A DNA stretch of 64,000 nt from Bog-473 sp963701955 (GTDB lineage Bacteria; Actinomycetota; Acidimicrobiia; Acidimicrobiales; RAAP-2): contig OY969694.1 of the NCBI GenBank assembly GCA_963701955.1, positions 2,976,001 to 3,040,000 of the forward strand, given 5' to 3'. The notes under the pieces were generated by a model. That model was not told the origin of the DNA. It did not search any database and saw only the letters and a program-made list of their open reading frames with translations. Each line of letters opens with the position of its first letter. Position 1 is the first letter of the stretch. The translations under genes and the position numbers were made by a program. Shown here one piece after another: positions 23,641 through 35,228 of this stretch.

Positions 23641-25178
23641 GCGCCGGCCGCACGCCGCACCGCCGCACCGGCCGCTGCCGCCAGCAGCTCGCCGTCGCCC
23701 TCTCCGTCGCCGTCCTGGCCCTGCTCGGCTCGGCCTGCGGGTCGCGGCTGGGTGGGAGGCAGGCCGCGCTGGCTCAGGGGTCCGGGTCCGGCCGCGCCGG
23801 TGGCGCGAACGCGGGCACCGGCAACACGGGGGCCGGTTCCGCCGCCGCCACGACGACCACGGTGGCGACCGCCTCCTCGTCGGGCGGCACCGCGGGGACG
23901 CCGGGCGCAGCGGGGACGGCGGGCCACGCGGCGAGCGGCCCGCGGCGGGCAGCCCCGCGGCCAATCCCGCCACCGCGGCCGCCACCGCGGCCGCCCCTTG
24001 CGGCGCCAACGGGAACTCAGGCCCCGGCCGGGGGCAACGGCGGGGCGACCGGCCCCGGGGTCACCGCCACCACCATCACGGTCGGCAACATCGCCAGCAT
24101 CAGCGGCGTGGCGCCCGGCCTGACGCAGAGCGCGCAGCAGGCCACCGAGGCCTGGGCTGCCTACGTCAACAGCACGGGCGGTATCTGCGGTCGCCAGATC
24201 AAGGTGCAGCCCTTCGACGACGGCAACGACTCGGGCACCAACTACGCCGACGCGCAGCAGGCCTGCTCCAGCGACTTCGCCATGGTTGGCAACGCCTCTG
24301 GCTTCGACGACGGCAGCGCGCAGGCCGTCGGCGCCTGCAGCATCCCGACGATGGCGGCCGAGGTCTCGACGGCAGCCGCCGGCAACACGGCGGACATCTT
24401 CGGGGCCAGCCCCGGCAACGCCCACTACTGGGCGCTCGGCCCGGCCAACTACCTCAAGACGACCTACCCGAACGCCATCTCGAAGGCGGCCATGATCTAC
24501 CTCAACGTCTCGGCCACCCAGACCCAGGCCGCCCACGAGGTGTCGTCCTACACGGGAGACGGCTTCCACTACGTGTACAACACGTCGACGACGCCGACCA
24601 ACGCCAACTACGCCGCCAACGTGCAGGCCATGCAGAGCGCAGGCGCGCAGTACGTGACCGAGTATTCCGACGCCTCCTCGGCCGAGCGGCTCCTCCAGGC
24701 CATGCAGCAGGCCAACTACGCGCCGCAGGTGGTCGACTGGTTCTCGGAGGAGTACTCGCCGCAGTTCGCCCAGCAGACCGCGCCCGAGTCCAACGGTGAC
24801 CTCGTCTTGATGTCGGCCACCGCCGCCTACTCGGAGGCCAACGTGAACCCAGGCCTCCAGCTGATGGAGAGCTGGATGAACCGGGTGGCCCCCGGCTACC
24901 ACCAGGACATCTTCGCCATGCTGGCCTGGTCGGCCGGCCTGGCCTTCGAACAGGCGGCCAAGGAGGTGGGCCCCGACCTCACCCGCGCCGCGCTGATCAC
25001 CAAGCTGCAGGGGATCACCAACTGGACCGGGGGCGGCGTCACGCCGCCCGTCAACATCGGGCAGAAGATCCCGTCGAAGTGCTTCTTCTACGTGAAGATC
25101 GACAACGGGGCCTTCCAGCGCGTCTACCCGACCGCGCCCAACACGTACGACTGCAACAGCGGCTACGCGCAGTACTAG
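23637..25178 (+). CDS. ABC transporter substrate-binding lipoprotein, LivK-like
   Basis: A 513-residue periplasmic-binding-protein type 1 receptor. GTG 23637 overlaps the preceding stop. A lipoprotein signal ends in LALLGSACG, with Cys for lipid attachment. A long Gly/Ala/Thr/Pro linker (residues about 40-140) precedes the receptor domain, which begins TATTITVGNIASISGVAPG and continues with AWAAYVNSTGGICGRQIKV and DAQQACSSDFAMVGNASGF, typical of branched-chain-amino-acid-type receptors. Within the linker, around 23937-24010, the Pro/Arg-rich reading alternates with an Ala-rich reading in another frame, so a compensating pair of indels is likely. Ligand unknown. Confidence 0.85.
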   Translation: MSAGRTPHRRTGRCRQQLAVALSVAVLALLGSACGSRLGGRQAALAQGSGSGRAGGANAGTGNTGAGSAAATTTTVATASSSGGTAGTPGAAGTAGHAASGPRRAAPRPIPPPRPPPRPPLAAPTGTQAPAGGNGGATGPGVTATTITVGNIASISGVAPGLTQSAQQATEAWAAYVNSTGGICGRQIKVQPFDDGNDSGTNYADAQQACSSDFAMVGNASGFDDGSAQAVGACSIPTMAAEVSTAAAGNTADIFGASPGNAHYWALGPANYLKTTYPNAISKAAMIYLNVSATQTQAAHEVSSYTGDGFHYVYNTSTTPTNANYAANVQAMQSAGAQYVTEYSDASSAERLLQAMQQANYAPQVVDWFSEEYSPQFAQQTAPESNGDLVLMSATAAYSEANVNPGLQLMESWMNRVAPGYHQDIFAMLAWSAGLAFEQAAKEVGPDLTRAALITKLQGITNWTGGGVTPPVNIGQKIPSKCFFYVKIDNGAFQRVYPTAPNTYDCNSGYAQY

Positions 25179-25192
25179 GCCGGCCTCGACCA

Positions 25193-27113
25193 GTGCACGA
25201 ATTCCTCGAATTCACCATCATCGGCATCGTCCTCGGCTCGGCCTACGCGGTGGCCGCCAGCGGCCTCGTCGTCACCTACGCCACCTCGGGCATCTTCAAC
25301 ATCGCCCACGGCGCCATCGGCATGTTCATGGCCTTCGTCTACTGGCAGCTGTCGGTCGGCTGGCACATGAACTCCGGCCTGGCCTTCGTCCTCACCGTGT
25401 TCGTGCTGGCGCCGCTGCTCGGCGCCGTGGTGGAGCGGGGGGTGATCCAGTGGATGGACCCGCGCAACGTGGCCACGGCGCTCGCGGTGACGGTCGGGCT
25501 GACGCTGCTCTTCTTCGGTCTGGTCAACAGCTACATCTGGCCGCCCGACCGCCCGGGCGGTGCCCCAGTTCTTCGGCTTCGACGGCTTCACCCTCCTCGG
25601 GGTCAAGATCACCTGGGAGGAGGTCATCACGGTCGGCGCCGCCATCGCCATCGCCGTGGGCCTGCGGCTCTTCCTCTACCAGACCCGCACCGGCATCGCG
25701 ATGCGCGGCGTGGTGGACAACCGCAGCCTGATCGGGCTCTTCGGCGGCCGCTCCACCCGGCTCTCCACCCTCAGCTGGTCGATCGGGGCCTCGCTGGCGT
25801 CGGTGGCCGGCATCCTCGTCGCCCCCCGCCTGCAGCTGCAGCCACTCATCCTCACGCTGCTGGTCATCGACGCCTACGCGGCGGCCGTCATCGGGCGCCT
25901 GCGCAGCCTGCCGATGACCTTCCTGGGCGCCCTCATCGTCGGGCTCGCCTCCTCCTACGCCGTGGGCTACGTGCCGAGCACGGGGTTCTGGTCCTCGACC
26001 CCGGTGCAGGGGACCCTCACGCTGTCGGTGCCCACCCTGATCCTCTTCATCGCGCTCCTCATGCTGCCGATGGACCGCATCCGCAGCGGCGCCAGCCCGC
26101 TGCGCCACGTGCCGCTGCCCCCGGCCAGCTTCCTGCGCTCGCTGCAGGGCGGGGTGCTCCTGGTGGCCGCCGTGGTCGTGGCGGTGACCTTCATGGACCC
26201 CGGCAACGTGGCCAAGCTGGGTATCGGCCTGGCCTTCGGGCTCATCTGCCTCTCCCTCGTCCCCCTCACCGGGTGGGGCGGCTACGTCTCCATCTGCCAG
26301 CTGACCTTCGCCGGCCTGGGCGCCTACGCCATGTACAAGTTCGGCACCGGGGGCTCGCTCCTCGGCCTGCTGATGGCGGCGGTGCTGGCCGGAGGGGTCG
26401 GGCGCGGTGATCTCGCTGCCCGCACTCCGCCTGCGGGGCCTCTACCTGGCCCTCCTGACCATGGCCTTCGCCAGCCTCATGGACAATGCCTTCTTCCCCT
26501 GGTCGGCCGTCTTCGGCTTCGACGGCTCCGTCCCCATCCACCGGCCCGACCTCTTCGGCCTCGACGTGAGCTCGGACAAGGCGTTCACCATCTTCCTGGC
26601 CGTCGTCTTCGCCCTGTTCTCCATCGCCCTCCTGGCCCTGCGCCGGGGCCCCTTCGGCCGGGTCCTGGTGGCCGCCAAGGACTCCGAGGCGGCCTGCGCC
26701 ACGCTCGGGCTGTCGCTGACGACCACCAAGCTGGTCGTCTTCACCCTCTCGGCCGCCATGGCCGGCGTGGCCGGGCGCCCTCTTCGCGGCGGCCGAGGCC
26801 GTGGCCGGCGGCACCAACTTCGAGATGTTCGAGAGCCTGCTTGATCCTGGCCGTGGTGGCCATCGGCGGGGCCTCGGTCTGCTCGGGGGCCCTGGCCGGG
26901 GGCCTGGCCATCGGCTTCCTGCCCGCCAACGCCCAGGACGTCTTCATCGGCGCCGGCACCCTGGCCCTCGCCTTCTACCCCGACGGGGTGCTGCCCCTGG
27001 CCTCTGCCCGCTTCCACCACTGGTGGAGCGGCCTGACGGCACCCCGGGGCGTGCCCGCCCCGGCCGCGGTGGAGGAGCGGGCCGGTACGCTCGCCGGTAC
27101 CCGGGCCGCCTGA
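25193..27113 (+). CDS. Fused LivH-LivM ABC importer permease (several frame breaks)
   Basis: A single permease of about 640 residues joining both membrane subunits of the importer. The N-terminal half is LivH-like: EFTIIGIVLGSAYAVAASGL, ATSGIFNIAHGAIGMF, ERGVIQWMDPRNVATALAVT. The C-terminal half is LivM-like: LGIGLAFGLICLSLVPLTGW, GLGAYAMYKFG, LRLRGLYLALLTMAF, and FGRVLVAAKDSEAACATLGL, the EAA-like loop that contacts the ATPase. Frame breaks near 25557, 26400, 26775 and 26840 each look like one extra G or C, and sequence on both sides stays family-like. GTG 25193 lies 14 bases after the receptor stop. Fused LivHM permeases are known in actinobacteria. Confidence 0.8.
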
Positions 27114-27168
27114 ACCGGGCGGCGGCCCACCCGCCGCACCGTCGGCTGCCGCGGTCGGCCGCCCGCGA

Positions 27169-27197
27169 TTGTCGGAACCCCAGGCAGCCGCTATCAT
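27169..27197 (+). promoter_or_regulatory. Promoter-like sequence for rpsL operon
   Basis: TTGTCG (27169-27174) and TATCAT (27192-27197) separated by 17 bases, in the 167-base gap after the permease gene. It lies about 83 bases before the rpsL start and is the best sigma-A-type match in that gap. Confidence 0.6.
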
Positions 27198-27280
27198 TGA
27201 ATCCCTGCCATGTGCGGCTTCGGCCGGCGCGCCAGCGCCATGCGCATGGGATTCACATTCTGATTAGCGAGAGGTAGCGC

Positions 27281-27652
27281 GTGCCCACAATCGCCCAGCT
27301 CGTCCGCAAGGGACGGCAGGCCAAGGTGACGAAGACCAAGACCCCGGCCCTGAAGGGCGCGCCCCAGCGGCGGGGGGTGTGCACCCGCGTCTACACGACC
27401 ACCCCGAAGAAGCCGAACTCGGCCCTGCGCAAGGTGGCCCGTGTGCGCCTGTCCTCGGGCGTCGAGATCACGGCCTACATCCCCGGTGTCGGGCACAACC
27501 TCCAGGAGCACTCCATCGTCCTCGTCCGCGGCGGCCGTGTGAAGGACCTGCCCGGTGTCCGCTACAAGGTCGTGCGCGGCGCGCTCGACACCTCGGGCGT
27601 GCGCGAGCGCAGCCAGGCCCGCAGCCGCTACGGCGCCAAGAAGGAGTCATAG
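27281..27652 (+). CDS. rpsL: 30S ribosomal protein S12
   Basis: A 123-residue protein of the decoding centre. It starts at GTG 27281 (PTIAQLVRKGRQ) with an RBS-like GAGAGGTAG upstream. Invariant blocks KKPNSALRKVARVRL and the PGVGHNLQEHS / GGRVKDLPGVRY loops are intact. The lysines of the streptomycin-sensitive type (TPKKPNSA, and K at the LPGVRYKVVRG end) are unchanged. It heads the str operon. The gene upstream is a transporter permease, not rpoC. Confidence 0.98.
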   Translation: MPTIAQLVRKGRQAKVTKTKTPALKGAPQRRGVCTRVYTTTPKKPNSALRKVARVRLSSGVEITAYIPGVGHNLQEHSIVLVRGGRVKDLPGVRYKVVRGALDTSGVRERSQARSRYGAKKES

Positions 27653-27655
27653 GCA

Positions 27656-28126
27656 ATGCCCCGTAACGGACCCGCCACCCGCCGCGAGCTCGCTCCGGAC
27701 CCCGTCTACCGCTCGGTCCTGGTCACCCAGGTCGTCAACAAGATCCTCTCCCGCGGCAAGCGCACGCTGGCCGAGCGCATCGTCTACAACGCCCTCGAGC
27801 AGGTGCAGGAGAAGTCGGGCGGCGACCCGGTGGCCGCGCTCAAGCGCGCCGTGGAGAACACCCGGCCCGAGGTCGAGGTCAAGTCCCGCCGCGTCGGTGG
27901 TGCCACCTACCAGGTGCCCGTCGAGGTGCGGCCCCGCCGCGCCACCACCCTGGCCATCCGCTGGCTGACCACGTTCTCGCGCCAGCGCCGGGAGAAGACC
28001 ATGGCCGAGCGCCTGGCCAACGAGATCCTCGACGCCTCGAACAACATCGGGGCCTCGGTGAAGCGCCGCGAGGACATGCACAAGATGGCCGAGTCAAACC
28101 GCGCCTTCGCCCACTACCGCTGGTAG
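27656..28126 (+). CDS. rpsG: 30S ribosomal protein S7
   Basis: A 156-residue protein that nucleates assembly of the 30S head. ATG 27656 is 3 bases after rpsL. Typical blocks: RRELAPDPVYRSVLVTQVVN, ALKRAVENTRPEVEVKSRRV, GGATYQVPVEVRP, and LANEILDASNNIGASVKRRED. The length is the standard bacterial one. In other bacteria S7 is the autoregulator of this operon; no specific operator was identified here. Confidence 0.98.
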   Translation: MPRNGPATRRELAPDPVYRSVLVTQVVNKILSRGKRTLAERIVYNALEQVQEKSGGDPVAALKRAVENTRPEVEVKSRRVGGATYQVPVEVRPRRATTLAIRWLTTFSRQRREKTMAERLANEILDASNNIGASVKRREDMHKMAESNRAFAHYRW

Positions 28127-28156
28127 CGGTCCGAGCACACACGAGATCACTGCACC

Positions 28157-30257
<2,101 letters not shown>

Positions 30258-30262
30258 CCCCG

Positions 30263-30282
30263 GGTCCGCCCCGGCGCGGACC
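30263..30282 (+). other. Hairpin between fusA and tuf
   Basis: Perfect 7-bp stem GGTCCGC / GCGGACC with a 6-base loop, 6 bases after the fusA stop, flanked by further C and G runs. No T-rich tract follows, so it is more likely a processing or partial-attenuation structure than a full terminator. Confidence 0.35.
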
Positions 30283-30398
30283 GGGCGGATCGCACAGATC
30301 AACGACACGCCGCAACAGATTTCAGATCACACGGATCGCAGAAAGAGACAGCGTCAGGGCCACCGTGGCCATGACAAGGAGCAGGGAGTAGCCAGGCG

Positions 30399-31587
<1,189 letters not shown>

Positions 31588-31624
31588 TCCCGACCACCAC
31601 CGAACGAGAGCAGGCACCGCGAGC

Positions 31625-31951
31625 ATGGCCGACGGCCCGAAGCAGAAGATCCGCATCAGGCTGAAGGCCTACGACCACGAGATCCTGGACCAGTCGACGG
31701 AGAAGATCGTGCAGACGGTGCTCCGGACCCAGGCCAAGGTGCTCGGGCCGGTGCCGCTGCCGACCGACAAGCACCGCTACACGGTGATCCGGTCGCCGCA
31801 CAAGTACAAGGACTCGCGCGAGCACTTCGAGATGCGGGTCCACAAGCGCCTGGTCGACATCGTCGAGCACACGCCCAAGACGGTCGACTCGCTCCAGCGG
31901 CTCGACCTCCCGGCCGGCGTGGACATCGAGATCAAGATCCAGACGGCCTGA
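31625..31951 (+). CDS. rpsJ: 30S ribosomal protein S10
   Basis: 108 residues, ATG 31625, 37 bases after tuf. Conserved QKIRIRLKAYDHEILDQS, LPTDKHRYTVIRSPHKYKDS and the C-terminal TVDSLQRLDLPAGVDIEIK are intact. S10 sits in the 30S head and also binds NusB in antitermination. Here it stands apart from rplC by a 258-base gap containing a promoter-like sequence and a strong hairpin, so it may be transcribed mainly with tuf. Confidence 0.97.
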   Translation: MADGPKQKIRIRLKAYDHEILDQSTEKIVQTVLRTQAKVLGPVPLPTDKHRYTVIRSPHKYKDSREHFEMRVHKRLVDIVEHTPKTVDSLQRLDLPAGVDIEIKIQTA

Positions 31952-31982
31952 CGGCCGATCACCCCGCCTCCCCGCCGGACGC

Positions 31983-32012
31983 CTGGCAGGGGGGCGGGCC
32001 ATGGTGTAACGT
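31983..32012 (+). promoter_or_regulatory. Promoter-like sequence upstream of rplC
   Basis: CTGGCA (31983-31988) and TAACGT (32007-32012) spaced by 18 bases in the rpsJ-rplC gap. If used, it gives rplC a leader of roughly 190 bases that includes the hairpin at 32132-32160. Confidence 0.4.
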
Positions 32013-32131
32013 CGCGGGCTGCCCAATCGGGCAGTTCAGAGGCGAAAAGGCGGCACTCCGGTGCTGCCGACGACAACAGACGTGCGTGAGAGCCGGTCTT
32101 CGAGTCGGGACCTCACGCCGAACCAATCGAG

Positions 32132-32160
32132 CGCTCCGCTCGGGTCTCCCGGGCGGAGCG
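32132..32160 (+). promoter_or_regulatory. Strong hairpin in rplC leader
   Basis: A 13-bp stem: CGCTCCGC pairs perfectly with GCGGAGCG (32153-32160), and the inner TCGGG/CCCGG pairs with one T-G wobble, closing on the 3-base loop TCT. No T tract follows. It lies 50 bases before the rplC start, where S10-operon leaders of other bacteria carry r-protein-binding or attenuation structures, so an autoregulatory role is plausible (inference). Confidence 0.5.
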
Positions 32161-32209
32161 TTGGCATGCGCCCAGGAAACTCGAACGGCGCAGGGAGAAA
32201 GAGACGTAC

Positions 32210-32870
32210 GTGGCAAGCAAGGCGATCGTCGGCGAGAAAGTCGGCATGACCCAAGTCTGGGACGACCAGAACCGCGCCGTACCGGTGACGGTGCTGAAGG
32301 TCGCGCCCGTGCGCGTGGTCCAGGTGAAGACGCCCGAGACCGACGGGTACGCCGCCCTGCAGGTGACCTGGGGCTTCCGGCGCAACTCCACCCTGACCAA
32401 GCCCCAGCTCGGGCACTACGCCAAGGCCGGCGTGAACCCCGGCCGGGCGCTCGTCGAGCTCCGGCTCGACGACGTGGCCGACTACACGGTGGGCCAGGAG
32501 CTGGCCGCCGACCTGTGGGAGGCCGGCGAGCGGGTGGACGCCATCGCGGTCAGCAAGGGCAAGGGCTTCGCCGGCGGCATGAAGCGCCACAACTTCAAGG
32601 GCCAGGGCGCCTCGCACGGAAACCACCGCAGCCACCGCGTGCCCGGCGCCATCGGCGCCTGCGCCACGCCGTCCCGCGTCTTCAAGGGCACCCGCATGGC
32701 CGGCCAGATGGGCGGCACCCAGGTGACGGCCCTGAACCTCGAGGTGGTCTCGGCCGACGCCGAGCGCGAGCTGGTCCTGGTCAAGGGCGCCGTGCCCGGG
32801 GCCCGGGGCAGCGTCGTGGTGCTGCGCAACTCGGTCAAGGCCCCGATCGAAGGCCGGGGGGTCGCGATGA
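32210..32870 (+). CDS. rplC: 50S ribosomal protein L3 (frame break near the end)
   Basis: About 219 residues. GTG 32210 (ASKAIVGEKVGMTQVW) has an RBS-like GGGAGAAAGAG upstream. Typical blocks: GKGFAGGMKRHNFKGQGASH, RVFKGTRMAGQMGGTQVT, VKGAVPGARGSVVVL. The frame as written runs on past the natural end. Removing one G from the run of six at 32856-32861 gives a TGA at 32868-32870 overlapping the rplD ATG (ATGA), which I take as the true end. Confidence 0.93.
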
Positions 32871-33797
32871 CGACCGCCGCGACTGAGTACGGCGCGGACC
32901 GGCACGGTGCTGCGCCACACCGTGCGCAAGGAGCGTCCCGCGCCCGTCGCCCGCACGCGCCCCGCACCGCAACGCCGCCGGGCACGACCTGGGCACGGTG
33001 GACCTCGAGCCGACGGTGTTCGGCCTGGAGCCCAACCGCGCCGTGCTGCACCAGGTCGTCACGGCCCAGCTGGCCGCGGCCCGGGCCGGCACGCAGTCGA
33101 CCAAGACCAGGGCCGAGGTGCGCGGCGGCGGCGCCAAGCCGTTCCGCCAGAAGGGCACCGGCCGGGCCCGCCAGGGCTCGAGCCGCTCGCCGTCGATGAT
33201 CGGCGGCGGCGTCGCCCTCGGGCCGAAGCCGCGCAGCTACGCGCAGCGCACCCCGCGCAAAATGGTCCGCCTGGCCCTGCTCTCGGCGCTGAGCGACCGG
33301 GCCGACATCGGGCAGATCGTCGTCGTCGACGACTGGAAGATCGAGGCGCCCAAGACCAAGGACGCCGCCACCCTCGTGCGCAAGCTCAAGCTGAACGGCT
33401 CGGTGCTGGTCGTCCTGGGCCAGGACGAGCTGGACGTCGAGCGCTCCTTCGCCAACCTGCCCCAGGTGCAGACCACCACCTTCGGCGAGCTCTCCGCCCA
33501 CGACGTGCTGCGGGCCGACTGGCTCGTCTTCTCCGACGCCACGCTGCCCGACGGCCACCCTCGGACTTCTCCGGGACGCACGTGGTCGAGGCAGACGAGG
33601 TGCCCGAGGCGCCGGCCAAGGCCGAGCCAAGGCCGCCAAGGCGACGAAGGCTGCCAAGGCGGACGAAGCGCCGGCCACGCCGAAGGCGAAGGCCACCCCG
33701 AAGCGCCAAGGCGGCTGCCGAGCCCGAGGCTGCGGCCGTCGACAAGGACGAGGCCGCCGACGCGGCCAGCGACGAGGAGGCCGACACCGATGCGTGA
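32867..33797 (+). CDS. rplD: 50S ribosomal protein L4 with long Lys/Ala/acidic C-terminal tail (several frame breaks)
   Basis: L4 core from about 32970: AAGHDLGTVDLEPTVFGLEP, QLAAARAGTQSTKTRAEVRG, KQKG-type loop PFRQKGTGRARQGS, SPSMIGGGVALGPKPRSYA, and ALLSALSDRADIGQIVVVDD. ATG 32867 is chosen from the overlap with the corrected rplC stop; the first 100 bases are frame-disturbed, so the true start is uncertain. After the core (near 33565) the reading frame changes at least three times and encodes DFSGTHVVEADEVPEAPAKA, then a Lys/Ala-rich and finally acidic tail ending DEEADTDA. This makes the protein clearly longer than usual L4. TGA 33795 overlaps rplW. Confidence 0.88.
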
Positions 33798-34080
33798 CGC
33801 CATGTCCGTGCTCATCCGACCGGTCGTCTCCGAGAAGAGCTACGCGCTCATGGACCAGAGCGTCTACGTCTTCATCGTCGACCCCCGGGCCACCAAGATC
33901 GAGGTCCGTCACGCCGTCGAGCAGGCCTTCAGCGTGCGGGTGACCAAGGTCAACACGCTCAACCGCAAGGGCAAGGCGACGCGCAACCGGCGCACCAACG
34001 TGAAGGGCAAGCGCCCCGACACCAAGCGCGCCATCGTGACGCTCCATCCCGACGACTCCATCGACCTCTTCGCCAGCTGA
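33790..34080 (+). CDS. rplW: 50S ribosomal protein L23
   Basis: 96 residues. ATG 33790 lies inside the end of rplD (8-base overlap). MSVL at 33802 is an alternative start. Core: LIRPVVSEKSYALMD, YVFIVDPRATKIEVRHAVEQ, VTKVNTLNRKGKATRNRRTN. L23 lies at the polypeptide exit and is the docking site for trigger factor and SRP. Confidence 0.96.
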   Translation: MRDAMSVLIRPVVSEKSYALMDQSVYVFIVDPRATKIEVRHAVEQAFSVRVTKVNTLNRKGKATRNRRTNVKGKRPDTKRAIVTLHPDDSIDLFAS

Positions 34081-34092
34081 TCAGGGAATCGC

Positions 34093-34931
34093 ATGCCACT
34101 TCGCTCACGTAAACCCACCAGCCCCGGACGCCGGTTCCAGACGGTCTCGGACTTCTCCGAGATCACACGCGACCGCCCCGAGAAGTCGCTGCTCGCGCCC
34201 AAGCCGCAGACCGGCGGGCGCAACAACCACGGCCGCAAGACGGCGCGCCACCGCGGCGGCGGCCACAAGCAGCAGTACCGGATCGTCGACTTCCGGCGGA
34301 ACAAGGACGGCATCCCGGCCAAGGTGGCGTCCATTGAGTACGACCCCAACCGCAACGCCCGCATCGCCCTCCTGCACTACGCGGACGGCGAGAAGCGCTA
34401 CATCCTGGCGCCGGCCGGTGTGAAGGTCGGCGACAAGCTGCAGAGCGGCCAGGGTGCGGACATCCGTCCCGGGCAACGCGCTGCCGCTGCGCTACATCCC
34501 GGTCGGTTCCACCATCCACAACGTGGAGCTGCGGCCGGGCGGTGGCGGCAAAATGGCCCGCGGCGCCGGCATGAGCGTGCAGCTCGTGGCCAAGGAGGGC
34601 GTCTTCGCCACCCTGCGGCTGCCCTCCACCGAAATGCGCCGTGTCTCCATCGACTGCCGGGGCACGCTCGGCGTGGTCGGCAACTCCGAGGCCGAGCTGG
34701 TCAAGGTCGGGCAAGGCCGGCCGCAACCGCTGGAAGGGCAAGCGCCCGCAGACGCGTGGCGTGGCCATGAACCCCGTCGACCACCCGCTGGGTGGTGGCG
34801 AGGGCAAGTCCTCCGGTGGCCGGCACCCGGTCTCGCCGTGGGGCAAGCCCGAGGGCCGGACCCGGTCCCGCAACAAGAAGTCCAATTCGATGATCGTGCG
34901 CCGGCGCCGGACCCGCGGCGCGCGGCGGTAG
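34093..34931 (+). CDS. rplB: 50S ribosomal protein L2 (two frame breaks)
   Basis: 278 residues after correction; L2 supports the peptidyl-transferase centre. Segments: PTSPGRRFQTVSDFSEIT, GRNNHGRKTARHRGGGHKQQ, then after a first extra G (about 34471-34473) NALPLRYIPVGSTIHNVELR, and after a second (about 34709-34711) KAGRNRWKGKRPQTRGVAMN with the conserved HPLGGGEGKSSGGRHPVSPW containing the functionally important His. Both breaks turn GGCAA into GGGCAA. Removing two bases gives the standard length. Confidence 0.95.
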
Positions 34932-34949
34932 ACGAGGGGTTGAGGAAAC

Positions 34950-35228
34950 ATGCCGCGTAGCCTGAAGAAGGGACCCTTCGTCGACGACCATCTGCTCAAG
35001 AAGGTCGACGTCTTGAACTCGAGTGGCGACAAGAAGGTCATCAAGACCTGGTCGCGCCGCTCCACCATCATCCCGGACATGGTCGGGCACACCATCGCCG
35101 TGCACGACGGCCGCCGCCACGTGCCGGTGTACGTGACCGAGTCGATGGTCGGCCACAAGCTGGGCGAGTTCGCGCCGACGCGCACGTTCCGCTACCACGC
35201 CGGGCAGGAGCGGGGAGCCCGCCGATGA
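34950..35228 (+). CDS. rpsS: 30S ribosomal protein S19
   Basis: 92 residues, ATG 34950 with GAGGGG/GAGG just upstream. Canonical PRSLKKGPFVDDHLLKKVD, IKTWSRRSTIIPDMVGHTIA and HKLGEFAPTRTFRYHAG blocks. The stop overlaps the rplV start (ATGA). Intact frame. Confidence 0.97.
   Translation: MPRSLKKGPFVDDHLLKKVDVLNSSGDKKVIKTWSRRSTIIPDMVGHTIAVHDGRRHVPVYVTESMVGHKLGEFAPTRTFRYHAGQERGARR

Noticed and set aside
23937..24010. Tandem DNA repeat (CCACCGCGGCCG units) as a possible mobile or CRISPR-like element
   Set aside because: It is a short run of Ala/Pro codons in the receptor's low-complexity linker, with no spacers or flanking features.
30258..30398. tRNA gene in the fusA-tuf gap
   Set aside because: The gap contains a G/C hairpin and an RBS but no cloverleaf or conserved TTCGAATC-type T-arm.
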